Positions 8,698-18,850 are shown, counted from the stretch's first letter. The stretch: 64,000 nt of DNA from Tagaea sp. CACIAM 22H2 (GCA_014444615.1 PVXE01000014.1:1-64000); one strand, 5' to 3'. A program made the numbers and translations. The notes: generated by a model from the letters alone, not told the origin.

Positions 8698-9375
8698 ATG
8701 CCGACCCTGCAAGCCGATCCTTATCCCTGGCCGTTCGACGGCGCGTGGACGCCCAAGAACACCGCGCTGATCGTCATCGACATGCAAACCGATTTCTGCG
8801 GCAAGGGCGGCTATGTCGACGCGATGGGCTACGATCTGTCGCTGACCCGCGCGCCCATCGAACCGATCAAGCGCGTTCTGGCCGCGATGCGCGCCAAAGG
8901 CTACTGGATCATCCACACCCGCGAAGGCCATCGCCCCGATCTATCCGATCTGCCCGCGAATAAACGCTGGCGCTCGCAGCGCATCGGCGCGGGAATCGGC
9001 GATCCGGGCCCGTGCGGGAAGATTTTGGTGCGCGGCGAAAAGGGCTGGGAGATCATCGACGAGTTGGCGCCGCTGCCGGGCGAAACGATCATCGACAAGC
9101 CGGGGAAAGGATCGTTCTGCGCGACCGACCTTGAACTCATCCTGCATCAGCGCGGCATTCGCAACATCGTACTGTCGGGCATCACGACGGACGTTTGCGT
9201 CCACACGACGATGCGCGAAGCCAACGATCGCGGCTTCGAATGCCTGCTGCTGGAGGATTGCTGCGGCGCCACCGATCGCGGCAATCACGACGCCGCGATC
9301 AAGATGGTGAAGATGCAAGGCGGCGTGTTCGGCGCGGTTTCGAATTCGACGGAATTTATCGCGGCGCTGCCGTAA
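8698..9375 (+). CDS. isochorismatase-family cysteine hydrolase, biuret hydrolase-like
   Basis: A 225-residue hydrolase with the family triad Asp28 (VIDMQTDF), Lys134 (DKPGKGSF) and Cys167 (TTDVCVHT). The segment [18 protein letters not shown] and the [10 protein letters not shown] end resemble biuret amidohydrolases and relatives that release ammonia from small amides. Start ATG 8698 follows GGAGGT by 6 bases. Biuret, ureidoacrylate and related substrates are all possible; no urea or allophanate gene is adjacent to decide. Its last 20 bases overlap the convergent panC end. Confidence 0.85.
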   Translation: MPTLQADPYPWPFDGAWTPKNTALIVIDMQTDFCGKGGYVDAMGYDLSLTRAPIEPIKRVLAAMRAKGYWIIHTREGHRPDLSDLPANKRWRSQRIGAGIGDPGPCGKILVRGEKGWEIIDELAPLPGETIIDKPGKGSFCATDLELILHQRGIRNIVLSGITTDVCVHTTMREANDRGFECLLLEDCCGATDRGNHDAAIKMVKMQGGVFGAVSNSTEFIAALP

Positions 9376-10213
9376 CTTCGACGTTGTCGATCAGCCGCAC
9401 GTCGCCCAGCCATGCGGCGACGAGCAACCGCGCGGGCGAATCGGCGCGCGCAAGCGGCGCAAGATCGGCGTCCGCGCGCAGTTCGAGATATTCCACGCGC
9501 GCGAAGCCCGCTGCCTCAATTTCTTTGATCGCGTCACGCAAAACAGGCGCGGCCGCTTCGCCCGATTTCAACCGCGCCGCCGCCGCCCGCAAGGCATGGA
9601 CGAGCTTCGGCGCGGTCGCGCGATCTTGCGCCGAAAGCCGGACATTGCGCGACGACATGGCCAAGCCGTCGGCCTCGCGCACCGTGGCGCAAGGCACGAT
9701 GGCGATGGGAATGTCGAGATCCTTGGCCATGCGCGTCACGACATGGAGCTGCTGGAAATCCTTCTCGCCGAAAAAGGCGAGATCGGCCTGAGTCTGAAGG
9801 AACAGCTTCGCGACGACCGTGGCCACACCGTCGAAATGGCCGGGACGGAAGGCGCCGCACAGACCTTCGCTCACACCCGCGACCGACACGTTGGTCGCGA
9901 AGCCGTCGGGATAAATCTCCTCGGCATTCGGCGCGTAGAGCATATGCGCACCGAGTGGCGAGAGTTTCGCCGCATCGGAATCCTCGGTGCGCGGATAGGC
10001 GGCGAGATCGGCCGCCGAATTGAACTGCTTGGGATTCACGAACAGCGTGACGATCACGCGATCGGCCTGCGCCAACGCCGCGCGCACGAGGCTCAAATGC
10101 CCCTCATGCAACGCGCCCATCGTCGGCACGACGGCGATTTTGGCGCCTTCCCGGCGCCAAGCCGCGACGATCGCGCGCAACTCCGCCAACGTGCGGACGA
10201 TGGGCACGCTCAT
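9356..10213 (-). CDS. panC: pantoate--beta-alanine ligase
   Basis: A 285-residue cytoplasmic enzyme that joins pantoate and beta-alanine with ATP to make pantothenate, the CoA precursor. Diagnostic motifs are [15 protein letters not shown] (the HxGH adenylate-binding site), [16 protein letters not shown] and MSSRNVRLS. It starts at ATG 10213, overlapping the panB stop by 4 bases, so panB and panC form a coupled pair. Length matches the family. Its 3' end overlaps the convergent cysteine hydrolase gene by 20 bases. Confidence 0.96.
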   Translation of the reverse strand: MSVPIVRTLAELRAIVAAWRREGAKIAVVPTMGALHEGHLSLVRAALAQADRVIVTLFVNPKQFNSAADLAAYPRTEDSDAAKLSPLGAHMLYAPNAEEIYPDGFATNVSVAGVSEGLCGAFRPGHFDGVATVVAKLFLQTQADLAFFGEKDFQQLHVVTRMAKDLDIPIAIVPCATVREADGLAMSSRNVRLSAQDRATAPKLVHALRAAAARLKSGEAAAPVLRDAIKEIEAAGFARVEYLELRADADLAPLARADSPARLLVAAWLGDVRLIDNVEVTAAPR

Positions 10214-11043
10214 GCCGCGTTGCCCTTCGGCAAGTCGCCGAACACATGTTCGGCGGCTGGGAATTTGCGCGCGCGCACCTCGGCGGCATAAGCGGCGATC
10301 GCTCGATCGGCCGTCGCGCCGAGCTCGGCGTAGCGTTTGACGAATTTCGGCTGAAAATCCGTGAACGCGCCGAGCATATCGTCGACGACCAGAATTTGGC
10401 CGTCGCACGCGGCCGACGCGCCGATACCGATGGTCGGGATCGAAATTTCCTTCGTGATGCGCGCGGCAAGATTGTCGGGGATTTTTTCGAGCACGACCGA
10501 GAAGGCGCCGGCCTGCGCCACCGCCCGCGCGTCGCGCAGGATGCGCTCGCCATCGGCACCGCGCCCTTGCACGCCGTAGCCGCCGAACGCGTTCACCGAT
10601 TGCGGTGTGAGACCGATATGCGCCATCACCGGAATGCCGCGCGCCACCAGGAATGCGATCGTTTCGGCCATCGCCACGCCGCCTTCGAGCTTCACGGCCG
10701 CACAGCCGGTTTCCGCCATCACCCGCGCGGCATTGCGAAAGGCTTGATCCGGGCCTTCCTCGTAACTGCCGAAGGGCATGTCGACCGCCAGCAGCGCGCG
10801 CGATACGCCGCGGCGCACGGCCTTGCCGTGCAGGATCATCATGTCGAGCGTCACGCCCAGCGTGGACGGCAGGCCGTGCAGCACCATGCCCACACTGTCG
10901 CCGACCAGCACCACGTCGCAATGCGCGTCAACCAGCTTGGCGACGGGCGTGGTGTAGGCGGTAAGGCAAACGATTGGCGTGCCACCCTTGGCCTTGGCGA
11001 TCGCGGGGGGCGTGAGGGCCTTGGTGCTGGCGGAAACGCTCAC
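10210..11043 (-). CDS. panB: 3-methyl-2-oxobutanoate hydroxymethyltransferase
   Basis: A 277-residue enzyme that transfers a hydroxymethyl group from methylene-tetrahydrofolate to ketoisovalerate, the first step to pantoate. Family motifs: [33 protein letters not shown], and [10 protein letters not shown] placed the start at GTG 11043, with AGGAG about 9 bases upstream. The frame stays open further up but that part does not look like protein. It overlaps panC by 4 bases. No ketopantoate reductase (panE) gene is in the window. Confidence 0.95.
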   Translation of the reverse strand: MSVSASTKALTPPAIAKAKGGTPIVCLTAYTTPVAKLVDAHCDVVLVGDSVGMVLHGLPSTLGVTLDMMILHGKAVRRGVSRALLAVDMPFGSYEEGPDQAFRNAARVMAETGCAAVKLEGGVAMAETIAFLVARGIPVMAHIGLTPQSVNAFGGYGVQGRGADGERILRDARAVAQAGAFSVVLEKIPDNLAARITKEISIPTIGIGASAACDGQILVVDDMLGAFTDFQPKFVKRYAELGATADRAIAAYAAEVRARKFPAAEHVFGDLPKGNAA

Positions 11044-11275
11044 GTGGCGTACTCCTGTCGTCGGTCCTTCGCGCTGTTTGCCACAGTTTTGTGCGCCTGC
11101 GAAGAAAACAGGCGCGAACGCACGACAGCGCTGCGTGCGACGCACGGGTTCGCGGGAAAATTGTTTCGAGACGCGCGCTTGCGGCTTGAAGAATGACCGC
11201 TGCGACGTCACTTCCCTGGACGAATCTACGAACCGGCCGCGTAAACTGCGGCGGAATTCGCCAACGGAGACGCGC

Positions 11276-12139
11276 ATGACCGAGTACACGCCCCCGAAGA
11301 TCTGGACCTGGAACAAGAAGCCCGGCGCGAATGTCGCCGCCCTCAACCGCCCGATCGCCGGGGCGACGCACGACAAGGAATTGCCGGTCGGCAAGCATCC
11401 GCTCCAGCTTTATTCGCTGGGCACGCCCAACGGCGTGAAGGTCACGATCATGCTGGAGGAATTGCTCGCCGCCGGCCACAAGGGCGCGGAATACGACGCG
11501 TGGCTGATCAAGATCGGCGACGGCGACCAATTCGGCAGCGGCTTCGTCGCCGTGAACCCGAACTCGAAAATTCCGGCCTTGCTCGACCGCAGCGGTCCGA
11601 AGCCGATCCGCGTGTTCGAATCGGGCGCGATTCTGCTGTATCTCGCCGAGAAATTCGGCGCGTTCCTGCCCAAGGATATCGCGGGCCGGACGGAGGCGCT
11701 GAATTGGCTGTTCTGGCAGATGGGCAGCGCCCCCTATGTCGGCGGCGGCTTCGGCCATTTCTATATGTACGCGCCGATCAAGATCGAATACGCGATCGAC
11801 CGCTTCTCGATGGAGACGAAGCGCCAGCTCGACGTGCTCGACCGCCGCTTGGCGGAGGTGCCCTATCTCGCGGGCGACGAATACTCGATCGCCGATATCG
11901 CGACCTTCCCGTGGTATGGCGGCCTCGCCAAAGGCTGGCAATACGGCGATGCGGCGACGTTCCTGTCGACGCACGAATACAAGAACGTGCTGCGCTGGGC
12001 CGAGGCGATCTGGGCGCGGCCTGCGGCCAAGCGCGGGCGCATGGTCAACCGCATGAGCGGCGATCCGTCCGAGCAACTGCGCGAACGCCACGACGCCAGC
12101 GACTTCGACACGAAGACACAAGACAAAATCGCAAAGTGA
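11276..12139 (+). CDS. yghU: glutathione S-transferase, YghU/Yfc-type disulfide oxidoreductase
   Basis: A 287-residue GST-fold protein of the YghU group, which uses glutathione to reduce disulfides or organic peroxides. The thioredoxin-like domain has [18 protein letters not shown], then [11 protein letters not shown] and [16 protein letters not shown]; the helical domain contains [11 protein letters not shown] and [11 protein letters not shown]. The N-terminal extension (PPKIWTWNK) is characteristic of the group. ATG 11276 follows GGAGA. The 232 bp upstream, shared with divergent panB, shows no further gene. Confidence 0.88.
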   Translation: MTEYTPPKIWTWNKKPGANVAALNRPIAGATHDKELPVGKHPLQLYSLGTPNGVKVTIMLEELLAAGHKGAEYDAWLIKIGDGDQFGSGFVAVNPNSKIPALLDRSGPKPIRVFESGAILLYLAEKFGAFLPKDIAGRTEALNWLFWQMGSAPYVGGGFGHFYMYAPIKIEYAIDRFSMETKRQLDVLDRRLAEVPYLAGDEYSIADIATFPWYGGLAKGWQYGDAATFLSTHEYKNVLRWAEAIWARPAAKRGRMVNRMSGDPSEQLRERHDASDFDTKTQDKIAK

Positions 12140-12249
12140 CGGATTTGGCGGCAAGGCGGGTGTGACGCCCTGCCCCATTCCGGCCGGGCATCGACAGGGC
12201 TAGAGTTTCCGGAGGCGGCGCGTATCGATGCCGCCCTGGGGAGAATCGC

Positions 12250-12654
12250 ATGCTCGAATATCGTGTCGCCGCCCGCCGGATTGACGCGCATGGCGCGGTC
12301 GCGACGGCCAAATCGGCCGAGATCGCGTTGGATACCGATCTATCGGGGCGGCAGGACGCGCTGAACCCCGCCGAGCTGCTGCTCGCCGCCATTGCTGCGT
12401 GCATGCTGAAGGGAATCGAACGGGTCATGCCGATGATCCGCTTCGACTTGCGCGGCGTCGAAATCGCGCTGCACGGCAAGCGCCAGGACAACCCGCCGAG
12501 AATGACCGAGATCGACTACGACATCGTCGTCGACACCGACGAGTCCGACCAGCGGCTGGAATTGCTGCACAAGAATATCCGCAAATACGGCACGATCTCG
12601 AACACGATCGCGGCGGCGACGAAGCTGGAAGGCACCGTGCGGCGCAAGGGCTGA
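12250..12654 (+). CDS. OsmC-family protein
   Basis: A 134-residue small OsmC/Ohr-fold protein. The family peroxidatic Cys is present at Cys51 (LLAAIAACMLKGIER). The second, resolving Cys normally in a Cys-Pro-Val-Ser-like motif is missing: the site reads KYGTISNT (around residues 112-119). Classical OsmC/Ohr peroxidase chemistry needs both, so this one may use an external thiol or have another role. It sits 110 bp after the YghU-type GST on the same strand, which suits a thiol-stress theme. Confidence 0.82.
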   Translation: MLEYRVAARRIDAHGAVATAKSAEIALDTDLSGRQDALNPAELLLAAIAACMLKGIERVMPMIRFDLRGVEIALHGKRQDNPPRMTEIDYDIVVDTDESDQRLELLHKNIRKYGTISNTIAAATKLEGTVRRKG

Positions 12655-12745
12655 TTCCCGCGCGACGCGCAAGGCGTGCCGTCGCGGATGTCGGTGCGAA
12701 TCTCTGGCAAGAATTGGCGATTTCGGTCGATCCTTTGTAAGTCTC

Positions 12746-12765
12746 CGAAAGTTGCTATGCTTTCG
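12746..12765. promoter_or_regulatory. inverted repeat upstream of heparinase-like gene
   Basis: CGAAAG and CTTTCG flank an 8-base spacer, and the flanks TC / GGA extend the symmetry imperfectly. It lies 42 bases before the heparinase-like start in a 153-bp gap. It could be an operator or a leader hairpin; nothing shows which protein would bind. Confidence 0.3.
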
Positions 12766-12807
12766 TCGGAAGTTGGCGTAACCCGACCCACGCCGCCGGA
12801 GTTGAGC

Positions 12808-14583
12808 ATGAATCGTCGCGAGTTCGCCGCCGCCCTCGCCGCGCTTGCTGCCATGCCCACCGCAATTGGCGGCACTGCCCTGGCGTTGACGCAAGGTGCT
12901 TCTGGGCATCCACGTTTGCTCGTCAGCTCGGCCGAGTGGACGAGCCTTGCCACCCGGCGCAAGGCCGATCCGGATCTAGACCGCTTCGTCGCACTCGTGC
13001 TGGATCGTGCGCGCAAGGATCTCGACCGGCCGCAGTTGGAGCGCAAGCTCGACGGACGGCGCCTGCTCGGCGTTTCGCGCGAGTTCATCCGCCGCGTGTT
13101 GCAATGGGCGTTCGCATTCCGGACGACGGGTGATGTCGTCTTTCTCGATCGCGCGCGCCGGGAAATGCTCGCCGTCGCGGCATTCCCCGACTGGAATCCG
13201 AGCCACTATCTCGATGTCGCCGAGATGACCGCAGGTATGGCGATCGGCTACGATTGGCTTTTCAACGAATTGCCGGCCGACGCGCGCGCGACAATCCGCC
13301 AGGCCATCGTCGGCAATGGCATCGGTCAGGCCCGCAACGGCCACAAAACCTTCAGATCCACCAACAACTGGAGCCAAGTCTGCATCGGCGGCATGGTGCT
13401 GGGCGCGCTGGCCGTGCGCGATGACGAACCGGCGTTGGCGCGCGATCTTTTGGCGGCGGCGCAGAAGGACGTCTTCATCGGATTGAGCGCCTACAAGCCC
13501 GACGGCGTGTATCCCGAGGGGCCCGGCTATTGGAGCTACGGCACGACCTACTCTGTGCTTCTCATTGCCGCGTTGCGCAACGCCGGCATGTCCGACTGGG
13601 GCGTGCTCGCGGCCCCCGGCTTTGCGGGCAGCGCCGAGTTCTATGCCCACTCGATCGGCCCATCCGCAAAGCACTTCAATTTCGCCGATGGCAACGAGGG
13701 GCAGGAATTGCCTTCGCCCATCGTCTATTTGGCCCGCGAACTGAACCAGCCTGCGCTGCTCACCGCCAAGCGCGACATGATTCGCAAGAACCAGGGTGTC
13801 GCCGACCGCTTCGCGCCGCTTTCCATCTTGTGGTGGCCGGCTGCGGAAAGCGCCCCTCTGCCGCCGCTTTCCTATGCCGGTCAGGGGCCGCAGCCGGTGG
13901 CCATCTGGCGTAGCTCTTGGACCGACCCCGACGCATTTTGGTTTGCGATCAAGGGCGGTGGCGCAGGACATAATCACGGCCACATGGATGCCGGCAGCTT
14001 CGTCCTCGACATGGACGGATTGCGCTGGGCCAAGGACCTCGGCATGCAGGACTATCTCAGCCTAGAGTCCCGCGGCATCGATCTGTGGAACATGAAACAG
14101 GATTCGTCGCGCTGGAAGGTCTTCCGGCTCGGCAGCGATGCACACAACACGCTTACCGTTTCCGGCCAGCCGCACAGCGCCACAGCGATGGCCAGCCTGC
14201 GCATGGTGAGCGATCGCGAAGCGCTGATCGACCTCGCTCAAGTTCTGGGTCTGCGGCAGGCGACGCGCCGCGCCCGCTTTTCCAATGATGCCGTCGAGAT
14301 TGAAGACCAGATCGAAGGCGCAACACCGGGCAGAGATATCCGCTGGGCCATGTGCACTGAGGCCGATATCCGGATCGAAGGAAAGACGGCGATTCTTTCG
14401 CAGAAGGGCAAGCTGCTGCACGCGCGCTTTGACGGCGACACAACTCGGCTGGAGATACGGGACATCTCCGCGCCGCGCAGCGAGATCGATCATGCCAATC
14501 CAAACACCCGCCAGCTTATCGCCGTCGCCCCAGCCGGGGCGGATTCCGGCTGGCGCCTGGGCGTGCGCTTCACACGAGGTTGA
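12808..14583 (+). CDS. exported heparinase II/III-like protein
   Basis: A 591-residue protein starting with a Tat-like signal (MNRREFAAALAALAAMP, cleavage perhaps near ALA-LTQG). The body has an alpha/alpha-barrel-like region (YDWLFNELPADARATIR, NNWSQVCIGGM, YPEGPGYWSYGTTY) and a C-terminal beta region with GAGHNHGHMDAGSFVLD, which is the heparinase II/III signature. These are periplasmic polysaccharide lyases acting on uronic-acid polymers such as alginate or heparin-like glycans. Start ATG 12808 follows GGAG. Codon use looks a little less GC-biased than its neighbours. The glycan substrate is unknown. Confidence 0.85.
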   Translation: MNRREFAAALAALAAMPTAIGGTALALTQGASGHPRLLVSSAEWTSLATRRKADPDLDRFVALVLDRARKDLDRPQLERKLDGRRLLGVSREFIRRVLQWAFAFRTTGDVVFLDRARREMLAVAAFPDWNPSHYLDVAEMTAGMAIGYDWLFNELPADARATIRQAIVGNGIGQARNGHKTFRSTNNWSQVCIGGMVLGALAVRDDEPALARDLLAAAQKDVFIGLSAYKPDGVYPEGPGYWSYGTTYSVLLIAALRNAGMSDWGVLAAPGFAGSAEFYAHSIGPSAKHFNFADGNEGQELPSPIVYLARELNQPALLTAKRDMIRKNQGVADRFAPLSILWWPAAESAPLPPLSYAGQGPQPVAIWRSSWTDPDAFWFAIKGGGAGHNHGHMDAGSFVLDMDGLRWAKDLGMQDYLSLESRGIDLWNMKQDSSRWKVFRLGSDAHNTLTVSGQPHSATAMASLRMVSDREALIDLAQVLGLRQATRRARFSNDAVEIEDQIEGATPGRDIRWAMCTEADIRIEGKTAILSQKGKLLHARFDGDTTRLEIRDISAPRSEIDHANPNTRQLIAVAPAGADSGWRLGVRFTRG

Positions 14584-14628
14584 TCGGGGTGCGAGCCACC
14601 CAATCCGGCGCCCATTTTTGTTCAGAAA

Positions 14629-14705
14629 TGGCGTCCCCGAGAGGAATCGAACCTCCGACCCGCAGTTTAGGAAACTGCTGCTCTATCCTGCTGAGCTACG
14701 GGGAC
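14629..14705 (-). tRNA. tRNA-Arg (anticodon CCU)
   Basis: The minus strand folds as a full cloverleaf: acceptor stem GTCCCCG pairs with CGGGGAC, D arm GCTC/GAGC, anticodon stem GCAGT/ACTGC with loop TTCCTAA (anticodon CCT), and T arm GGAGG-TTCGAAT-CCTCT. The discriminator is G and CCA is encoded (14629-14631). It reads AGG arginine codons. It lies alone between the heparinase-like gene and the MFS gene. Confidence 0.96.
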
Positions 14706-14751
14706 TTGGCGCCACGCAGAGCCGCCTTATAGCACGCATGCGGCGGCCGCG

Positions 14752-16008
14752 TCAGCGGGCCGCCGCGGCGGCCTTGGCCGCCTGATTGGCGCGGCCGAAC
14801 GCGTCGACCGCGCGGATCACCAGGAAGGTCGAGCAGAACACCAGCGCGATCGCCACCGGCACGAGCGTGGGCTTGCCCATGTCGAGCAGCACGCCCGCGA
14901 CGAACGGCCCGATCAGCAGGCCGATATCGAAGCCCGAATAGACGAGGCCGAAAGTCCGGCCCATCGCCCCCGCCGGCGCCACCTTCTTGACCAGCAAATC
15001 GCGCGACGCGGCAGTCACACCGCCCGCCACGCCCGCCAGCGCGAAGCAGATCTCGGCGAAGAAATACGGCCGATCGGGCAGCAGGATCGCGAGGATGAAC
15101 GCACCCGCGATCACCAGCCCCACGCCCGCGACGAGTTCGTGCCGGTCGGTCGCGTCAGCCAGGAACCCGCCCGCGAGAATGCCGAGCGCCTGCCCGCCCA
15201 GATAGAGCGCCACCGCGACCGTCGCGGTCTGGTAATCGACCGAATAAAGCAGCGACAACGTGGCGGCGCCGAAGGATTGCACGGCACCGCCGGCCATCGA
15301 CGTCATCGACAGATAGGCGAAGGCCGCGAGCAAGGCGGGCATCGTCATCAACCGGCCGAAACCGGCGAGCACTTCGCGCGGGCTTTCCTTGCGCGAAGGG
15401 ACAGTGCCATGCGGGCCCACGCCCAGCAGATCCTTCGCCTGCCACACGATCAACGCCTGGGCGAGACCGTAGACGAGGGCGAGCATCAACGCCGTGCGCC
15501 AGCCGAAGGCGAAGCCCAGCGTCGAGAGCAGCACGGGTGCGGCCGCGAAACCCAGCGTGCCGCCGAAAGCATGGATCGCGAAGGCGCGGCCCGTGAGATG
15601 GGGGCTGACGCGGCTCGACAGGATCGAGAAATCGGCCGGATGGAACACGGAATTGCCCGCACCGGCGAGCAGCGCCAGCGGGAACAGCATCCAGAAATCG
15701 GTCGCGAAGGCCATGCCGCCGATGCCGACCGACAAAGCGGTCGTGCCGCAGGCGAGCGTCACGCGGCCGCCATAGCGGTCGACGACGATGCCCACGAATG
15801 CCTGACCGAGGCCCGACGCGACGTAGAAGGTCGAGATGACCAGCGCCAACGCGGTGTAGTCCACGCCGAATTCCGCCTGCAGCAGCGGGAACATCGGCGG
15901 CAGCGCGAATTGGAACAGATGGCTGGTCGAGTGGACAAGGCCCACCGTGCCGATCACCGCGACGTCGCGGGTGGGTACTGGCGAGGGGGCGGCGGCGGTC
16001 GCGGTCAT
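14752..16008 (-). CDS. MFS transporter
   Basis: A 418-residue inner-membrane protein with about 12 hydrophobic segments and the MFS loop motif VDRYGGRV between helices 2 and 3. The first helix region reads VGLVHSTSHLFQFALPPMFPLLQAEFG, as in fosmidomycin-resistance-like or related efflux carriers. ATG 16008 overlaps the stop of the small upstream gene by 4 bases. Substrate cannot be told. Confidence 0.88.
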   Translation of the reverse strand: MTATAAAPSPVPTRDVAVIGTVGLVHSTSHLFQFALPPMFPLLQAEFGVDYTALALVISTFYVASGLGQAFVGIVVDRYGGRVTLACGTTALSVGIGGMAFATDFWMLFPLALLAGAGNSVFHPADFSILSSRVSPHLTGRAFAIHAFGGTLGFAAAPVLLSTLGFAFGWRTALMLALVYGLAQALIVWQAKDLLGVGPHGTVPSRKESPREVLAGFGRLMTMPALLAAFAYLSMTSMAGGAVQSFGAATLSLLYSVDYQTATVAVALYLGGQALGILAGGFLADATDRHELVAGVGLVIAGAFILAILLPDRPYFFAEICFALAGVAGGVTAASRDLLVKKVAPAGAMGRTFGLVYSGFDIGLLIGPFVAGVLLDMGKPTLVPVAIALVFCSTFLVIRAVDAFGRANQAAKAAAAAR

Positions 16009-16196
16009 ATGGGGGTCACTTTGTCGGGATCGCGGCCGAAATTGCGCCGCACGTAATCGATACCGTCGGTCTCGGCGATATCGAGCGAAGCATGGGGCCG
16101 CGAAAGAGCGGAACGCTTGCCGTCCTCCCACACGCTCCACAGGTAGTGGGGTTTTACGCCGGGCACGCGCCACGTCTCGATCATCAATTCGATCAT
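16005..16196 (-). CDS. small conserved hypothetical protein
   Basis: A 63-residue soluble protein (MIELMIETWRVPGVKPHYLW to its end DKVTPI) with many aromatic and charged residues and no membrane segment. It sits between the aminopeptidase and MFS genes, overlapping the MFS start by 4 bases and starting 11 bp after the aminopeptidase stop, so the three are probably one transcript. ATG 16196 or 16184 could be the start; no strong Shine-Dalgarno was seen. Function unknown. Confidence 0.6.
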   Translation of the reverse strand: MIELMIETWRVPGVKPHYLWSVWEDGKRSALSRPHASLDIAETDGIDYVRRNFGRDPDKVTPI

Positions 16197-16207
16197 CGCG
16201 GGGCCGC

Positions 16208-17173
16208 TCACAGCCGCTTGGCCCGTTCCATCGCCGCGACGAGCTGGGCGCGAATGCCCGGCTCCATCGCCGAATGGCCGGCATCGGCGACGATGTGATA
16301 GCGCGCCTCGGGCCACGCCTTGGCCAGCAGATCGGCGCTGACGATCGGGCAGACCATGTCGTAGCGGCCCTGCACGATCGTGCCGGGGATGTGGCGGATC
16401 CGCGCGACACCATCGATCAACGCGTTTTCCGCCATGAACAGATTGTTGCGGAAGTAATGCGCCTCGATCCGCGCCAGCCCCAGCGCCATCCGGTCTTCGG
16501 AGAAAGCCTGCACGGTTTCAGGGCTGGGCAACAGCGTCGAGCACGAGCCTTCATAGGCGCTCCACGCCCGCGCGGCGGCGAGATGGATCGCCGGGTCCGG
16601 ATCGATCAAGCGGCGCCAGTAATTGCCGAGCAGATCGGCGCGTTCCGCGGCCGGCAGATGCCCGGCGAAGGCTTGCCACGCTTCGGGAAAGACGTTGCCG
16701 ATGCCGTAAAGGAACCAATCGAGCTCCGGCTTGCGGCCCAGAAAAATGCCGCGCAGCGTGAGCGAACGCACGCGTTCGGGATGGGTTTGCGCGTAGGCAA
16801 GGGCGAGCGTCGAACCCCACGACCCGCCGAACACGTGCCAGCGATCGATGCCCAAATGCAGGCGCAAACGTTCGATATCCGCGACCAGAATCGGCGTCGT
16901 GTTGTCCTCGATCGCGCCATGCGGGGTCGAACGCCCCGCACCGCGCTGGTCGAACACCACGATCCGGTAGTGGTAGGGATCGAAAAAACGGCGATGCGCG
17001 GATGTGGCGCCGGCCCCCGGACCGCCATGCAGGAAAATCACCGGCACGCCGCGGGGATTTCCGCTCTGCTCCCAGTACATCGCGTGACGATCGTCCAGGC
17101 GCAAAAACCCCGTGCCGTAGGGATCGATGGGCGGAAAAAGATCGGTGCGCGCGGTCGCGTCGGGGGCTGGCAT
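16208..17173 (-). CDS. pip: prolyl aminopeptidase
   Basis: A 321-residue alpha/beta hydrolase that removes N-terminal proline from peptides in the cytoplasm. Motifs: HGGPGAG at 49-55, FDQRGAGRSTPHG, nucleophile elbow GGSWGS at 116-121 (Ser118), and DAGHSAMEPGI near the end with the catalytic His. The cap domain has the usual aromatic-rich helices. It is first in a short minus-strand run with the small unknown gene and the MFS transporter. Length and motifs match the S33 family. Confidence 0.93.
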   Translation of the reverse strand: MPAPDATARTDLFPPIDPYGTGFLRLDDRHAMYWEQSGNPRGVPVIFLHGGPGAGATSAHRRFFDPYHYRIVVFDQRGAGRSTPHGAIEDNTTPILVADIERLRLHLGIDRWHVFGGSWGSTLALAYAQTHPERVRSLTLRGIFLGRKPELDWFLYGIGNVFPEAWQAFAGHLPAAERADLLGNYWRRLIDPDPAIHLAAARAWSAYEGSCSTLLPSPETVQAFSEDRMALGLARIEAHYFRNNLFMAENALIDGVARIRHIPGTIVQGRYDMVCPIVSADLLAKAWPEARYHIVADAGHSAMEPGIRAQLVAAMERAKRL

Positions 17174-17265
17174 GACGCGGCACTTTGCGCCCGCGCTCCC
17201 GGCGGGGTCAAGGCGTTGGCGGGGCGTTGACGCGCATGCCTGGACCGCCGCAGAGTCGGGTCCGC

Positions 17266-18777
17266 ATGAACCGCTATTCCCGCCTTCGCGGCGCGCTGGC
17301 CGCGTCCGCCCTCGCCCTTTCGGCCCTGACGCTGGGCGCTTGCGCGCAGAATCAGGCGACCGGGCGCTCGCAATTCGTCACCATGTCGGCGGCCGACGAA
17401 GCCAAGATCGGCGCCGACGAGCACCCGAAAGTGCTGGAAGCGTTCGGGGGCGCCTACAACAATCCGCGCCTCGCCGCCTATGTGCAGCGCGTGGGCGAAG
17501 ACCTCGCGCGGCGTTCGGAACTGCCCGATCTCAAATTCACTTTCACGGTGTTGAATTCGGACATCTACAACGCCTTCGCGCTGCCCGGCGGCTATATCTA
17601 CATCACGCGCGGCCTGTTGGCGCTGATGGGCAGCGAGGCGGAACTCGCCTCCGTCCTCGGCCACGAAATCGGCCACGTCACCGCGCGCCACACGGCCGAG
17701 CGTATGGCGCAAACCACCGCCGCGAATATCGGCGCCACGATCTTCTCGATCGGTGTCGCGGTCCTCACCGGTTCCAGCCAAGCGGGCAATCTCGCGGGCC
17801 AAGCGTCGGGCGCCATCGCGGGCACGGTGCTCGCCTCCTATTCGCGCGACCAGGAATTCGAGGCCGACAAGCTGGGCGTGCGCTACATGTCGCTGGTCGG
17901 CTACAACCCCGAGGAAGCGGCCGATATGCTCGCCAAGCTCGGCGAAGGCGCGCGCCTGGAATTGCAGATCGCCGGCCGCCCGGCGGACGAAGCCGATCAA
18001 TTCTCGATCATGCAAACCCATCCGCGCACCGCCGATCGCGTGCGCGAAGCTTTGGCCGCCGCGCGCGCGCAAGGGCTGCAGGCGGTCGCCAATCCGCGCG
18101 AGAACGTCGAAGAGTATTACGCGGCGATCGACGGCATGGCGGTGGGTGGCGACGCCGATGCGGGCTTCGTCAAGGGCCGGACCTTCACCCATCCCAAGCT
18201 GCGCTTCCGCTTCGAAGCGCCCGAGAAATACCGGTTGAGCGACAGCCAGGATGCGGTGCGCGCCACCGGCCCCGACGGCGCGCAGATCACCTTCGACATG
18301 CGCCGCGGCCGCGCGGCCGACCCCGCGACGTTCCTGACCGGCGAATGGGCGCGCGGGGCGCAGCTTTCGGGCGTCGAACGCATCACCGTCAACGGCATGC
18401 AAGCCGCGACTGGCGTTACACGGCTGCGCGGTCAGAACGGCGCCGTCGATGCGCGGCTGGTCGCGATCCGCATGCCGGACGGCACGTATTTCCGCATCCT
18501 GTTCCTGGCCCCGCCGCAGGTGATGGCGCGCGAACAGGAAGCGTTCCGGCGCACGACCTATTCGGTGCGCTCGCTGACCGCGCAGGAAGCGCAAGCGGCC
18601 GAGCCGTTGCGCATCCGCTTGGTGCGCGCCGCCGCCGGCGATAATTTCGACTCGCTCGCGCGCCGCATGACGGCGAATGACGGGTTCGAGCGCGAACGCT
18701 TCCGCATCATCAACGGGATGCGGCAAGGCGAAGCGCCGGTCGCGGGCCGGCTCTACAAAATCGTCGCCGAGCGCTGA
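17266..18777 (+). CDS. M48-family metalloprotease lipoprotein
   Basis: A 503-residue envelope protease. The signal peptide ends in a lipobox LGAC (Cys26), so it is probably lipid-anchored. The zinc motif HEIGH lies at 133-137, with the third ligand expected in QEFEADKLG. This is the BepA/LoiP type, which clears misfolded outer-membrane proteins. The C-terminal third (after residue 300) carries extra sequence containing RPADEADQ and a final LysM-like stretch (RLVRAAAGDNFDSLARR to LYKIVAER), which may bind cell wall. ATG 17266 is preferred because the signal peptide starts there. Confidence 0.9.
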   Translation: MNRYSRLRGALAASALALSALTLGACAQNQATGRSQFVTMSAADEAKIGADEHPKVLEAFGGAYNNPRLAAYVQRVGEDLARRSELPDLKFTFTVLNSDIYNAFALPGGYIYITRGLLALMGSEAELASVLGHEIGHVTARHTAERMAQTTAANIGATIFSIGVAVLTGSSQAGNLAGQASGAIAGTVLASYSRDQEFEADKLGVRYMSLVGYNPEEAADMLAKLGEGARLELQIAGRPADEADQFSIMQTHPRTADRVREALAAARAQGLQAVANPRENVEEYYAAIDGMAVGGDADAGFVKGRTFTHPKLRFRFEAPEKYRLSDSQDAVRATGPDGAQITFDMRRGRAADPATFLTGEWARGAQLSGVERITVNGMQAATGVTRLRGQNGAVDARLVAIRMPDGTYFRILFLAPPQVMAREQEAFRRTTYSVRSLTAQEAQAAEPLRIRLVRAAAGDNFDSLARRMTANDGFERERFRIINGMRQGEAPVAGRLYKIVAER

Positions 18778-18821
18778 TGCCGCCGAAGATCATGTAGCTA
18801 AATAATACGCCTTTTTCGTAG

Positions 18822-18850
18822 TTGATATTTTCGCTGATTGTTCTTATACG
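18822..18850 (+). promoter_or_regulatory. possible sigma-70-type promoter
   Basis: TTGATA (-35, five of six consensus bases) and TATACG (-10, four of six) are 17 bases apart in an AT-rich stretch, ending 40 bases before the start of the lysozyme-like gene. The surrounding 113-bp gap holds no gene. Confidence 0.45.

Noticed and set aside
14584..14628. Terminator after tRNA-Arg
   Set aside because: CCATTT/AAATGG can pair, but the stem is short and has no T-run.
12808..14705. Genomic island inserted at the tRNA-Arg 3' end, carrying the heparinase-like gene
   Set aside because: No integrase and no repeat of the tRNA 3' end was found on the far side of the gene.
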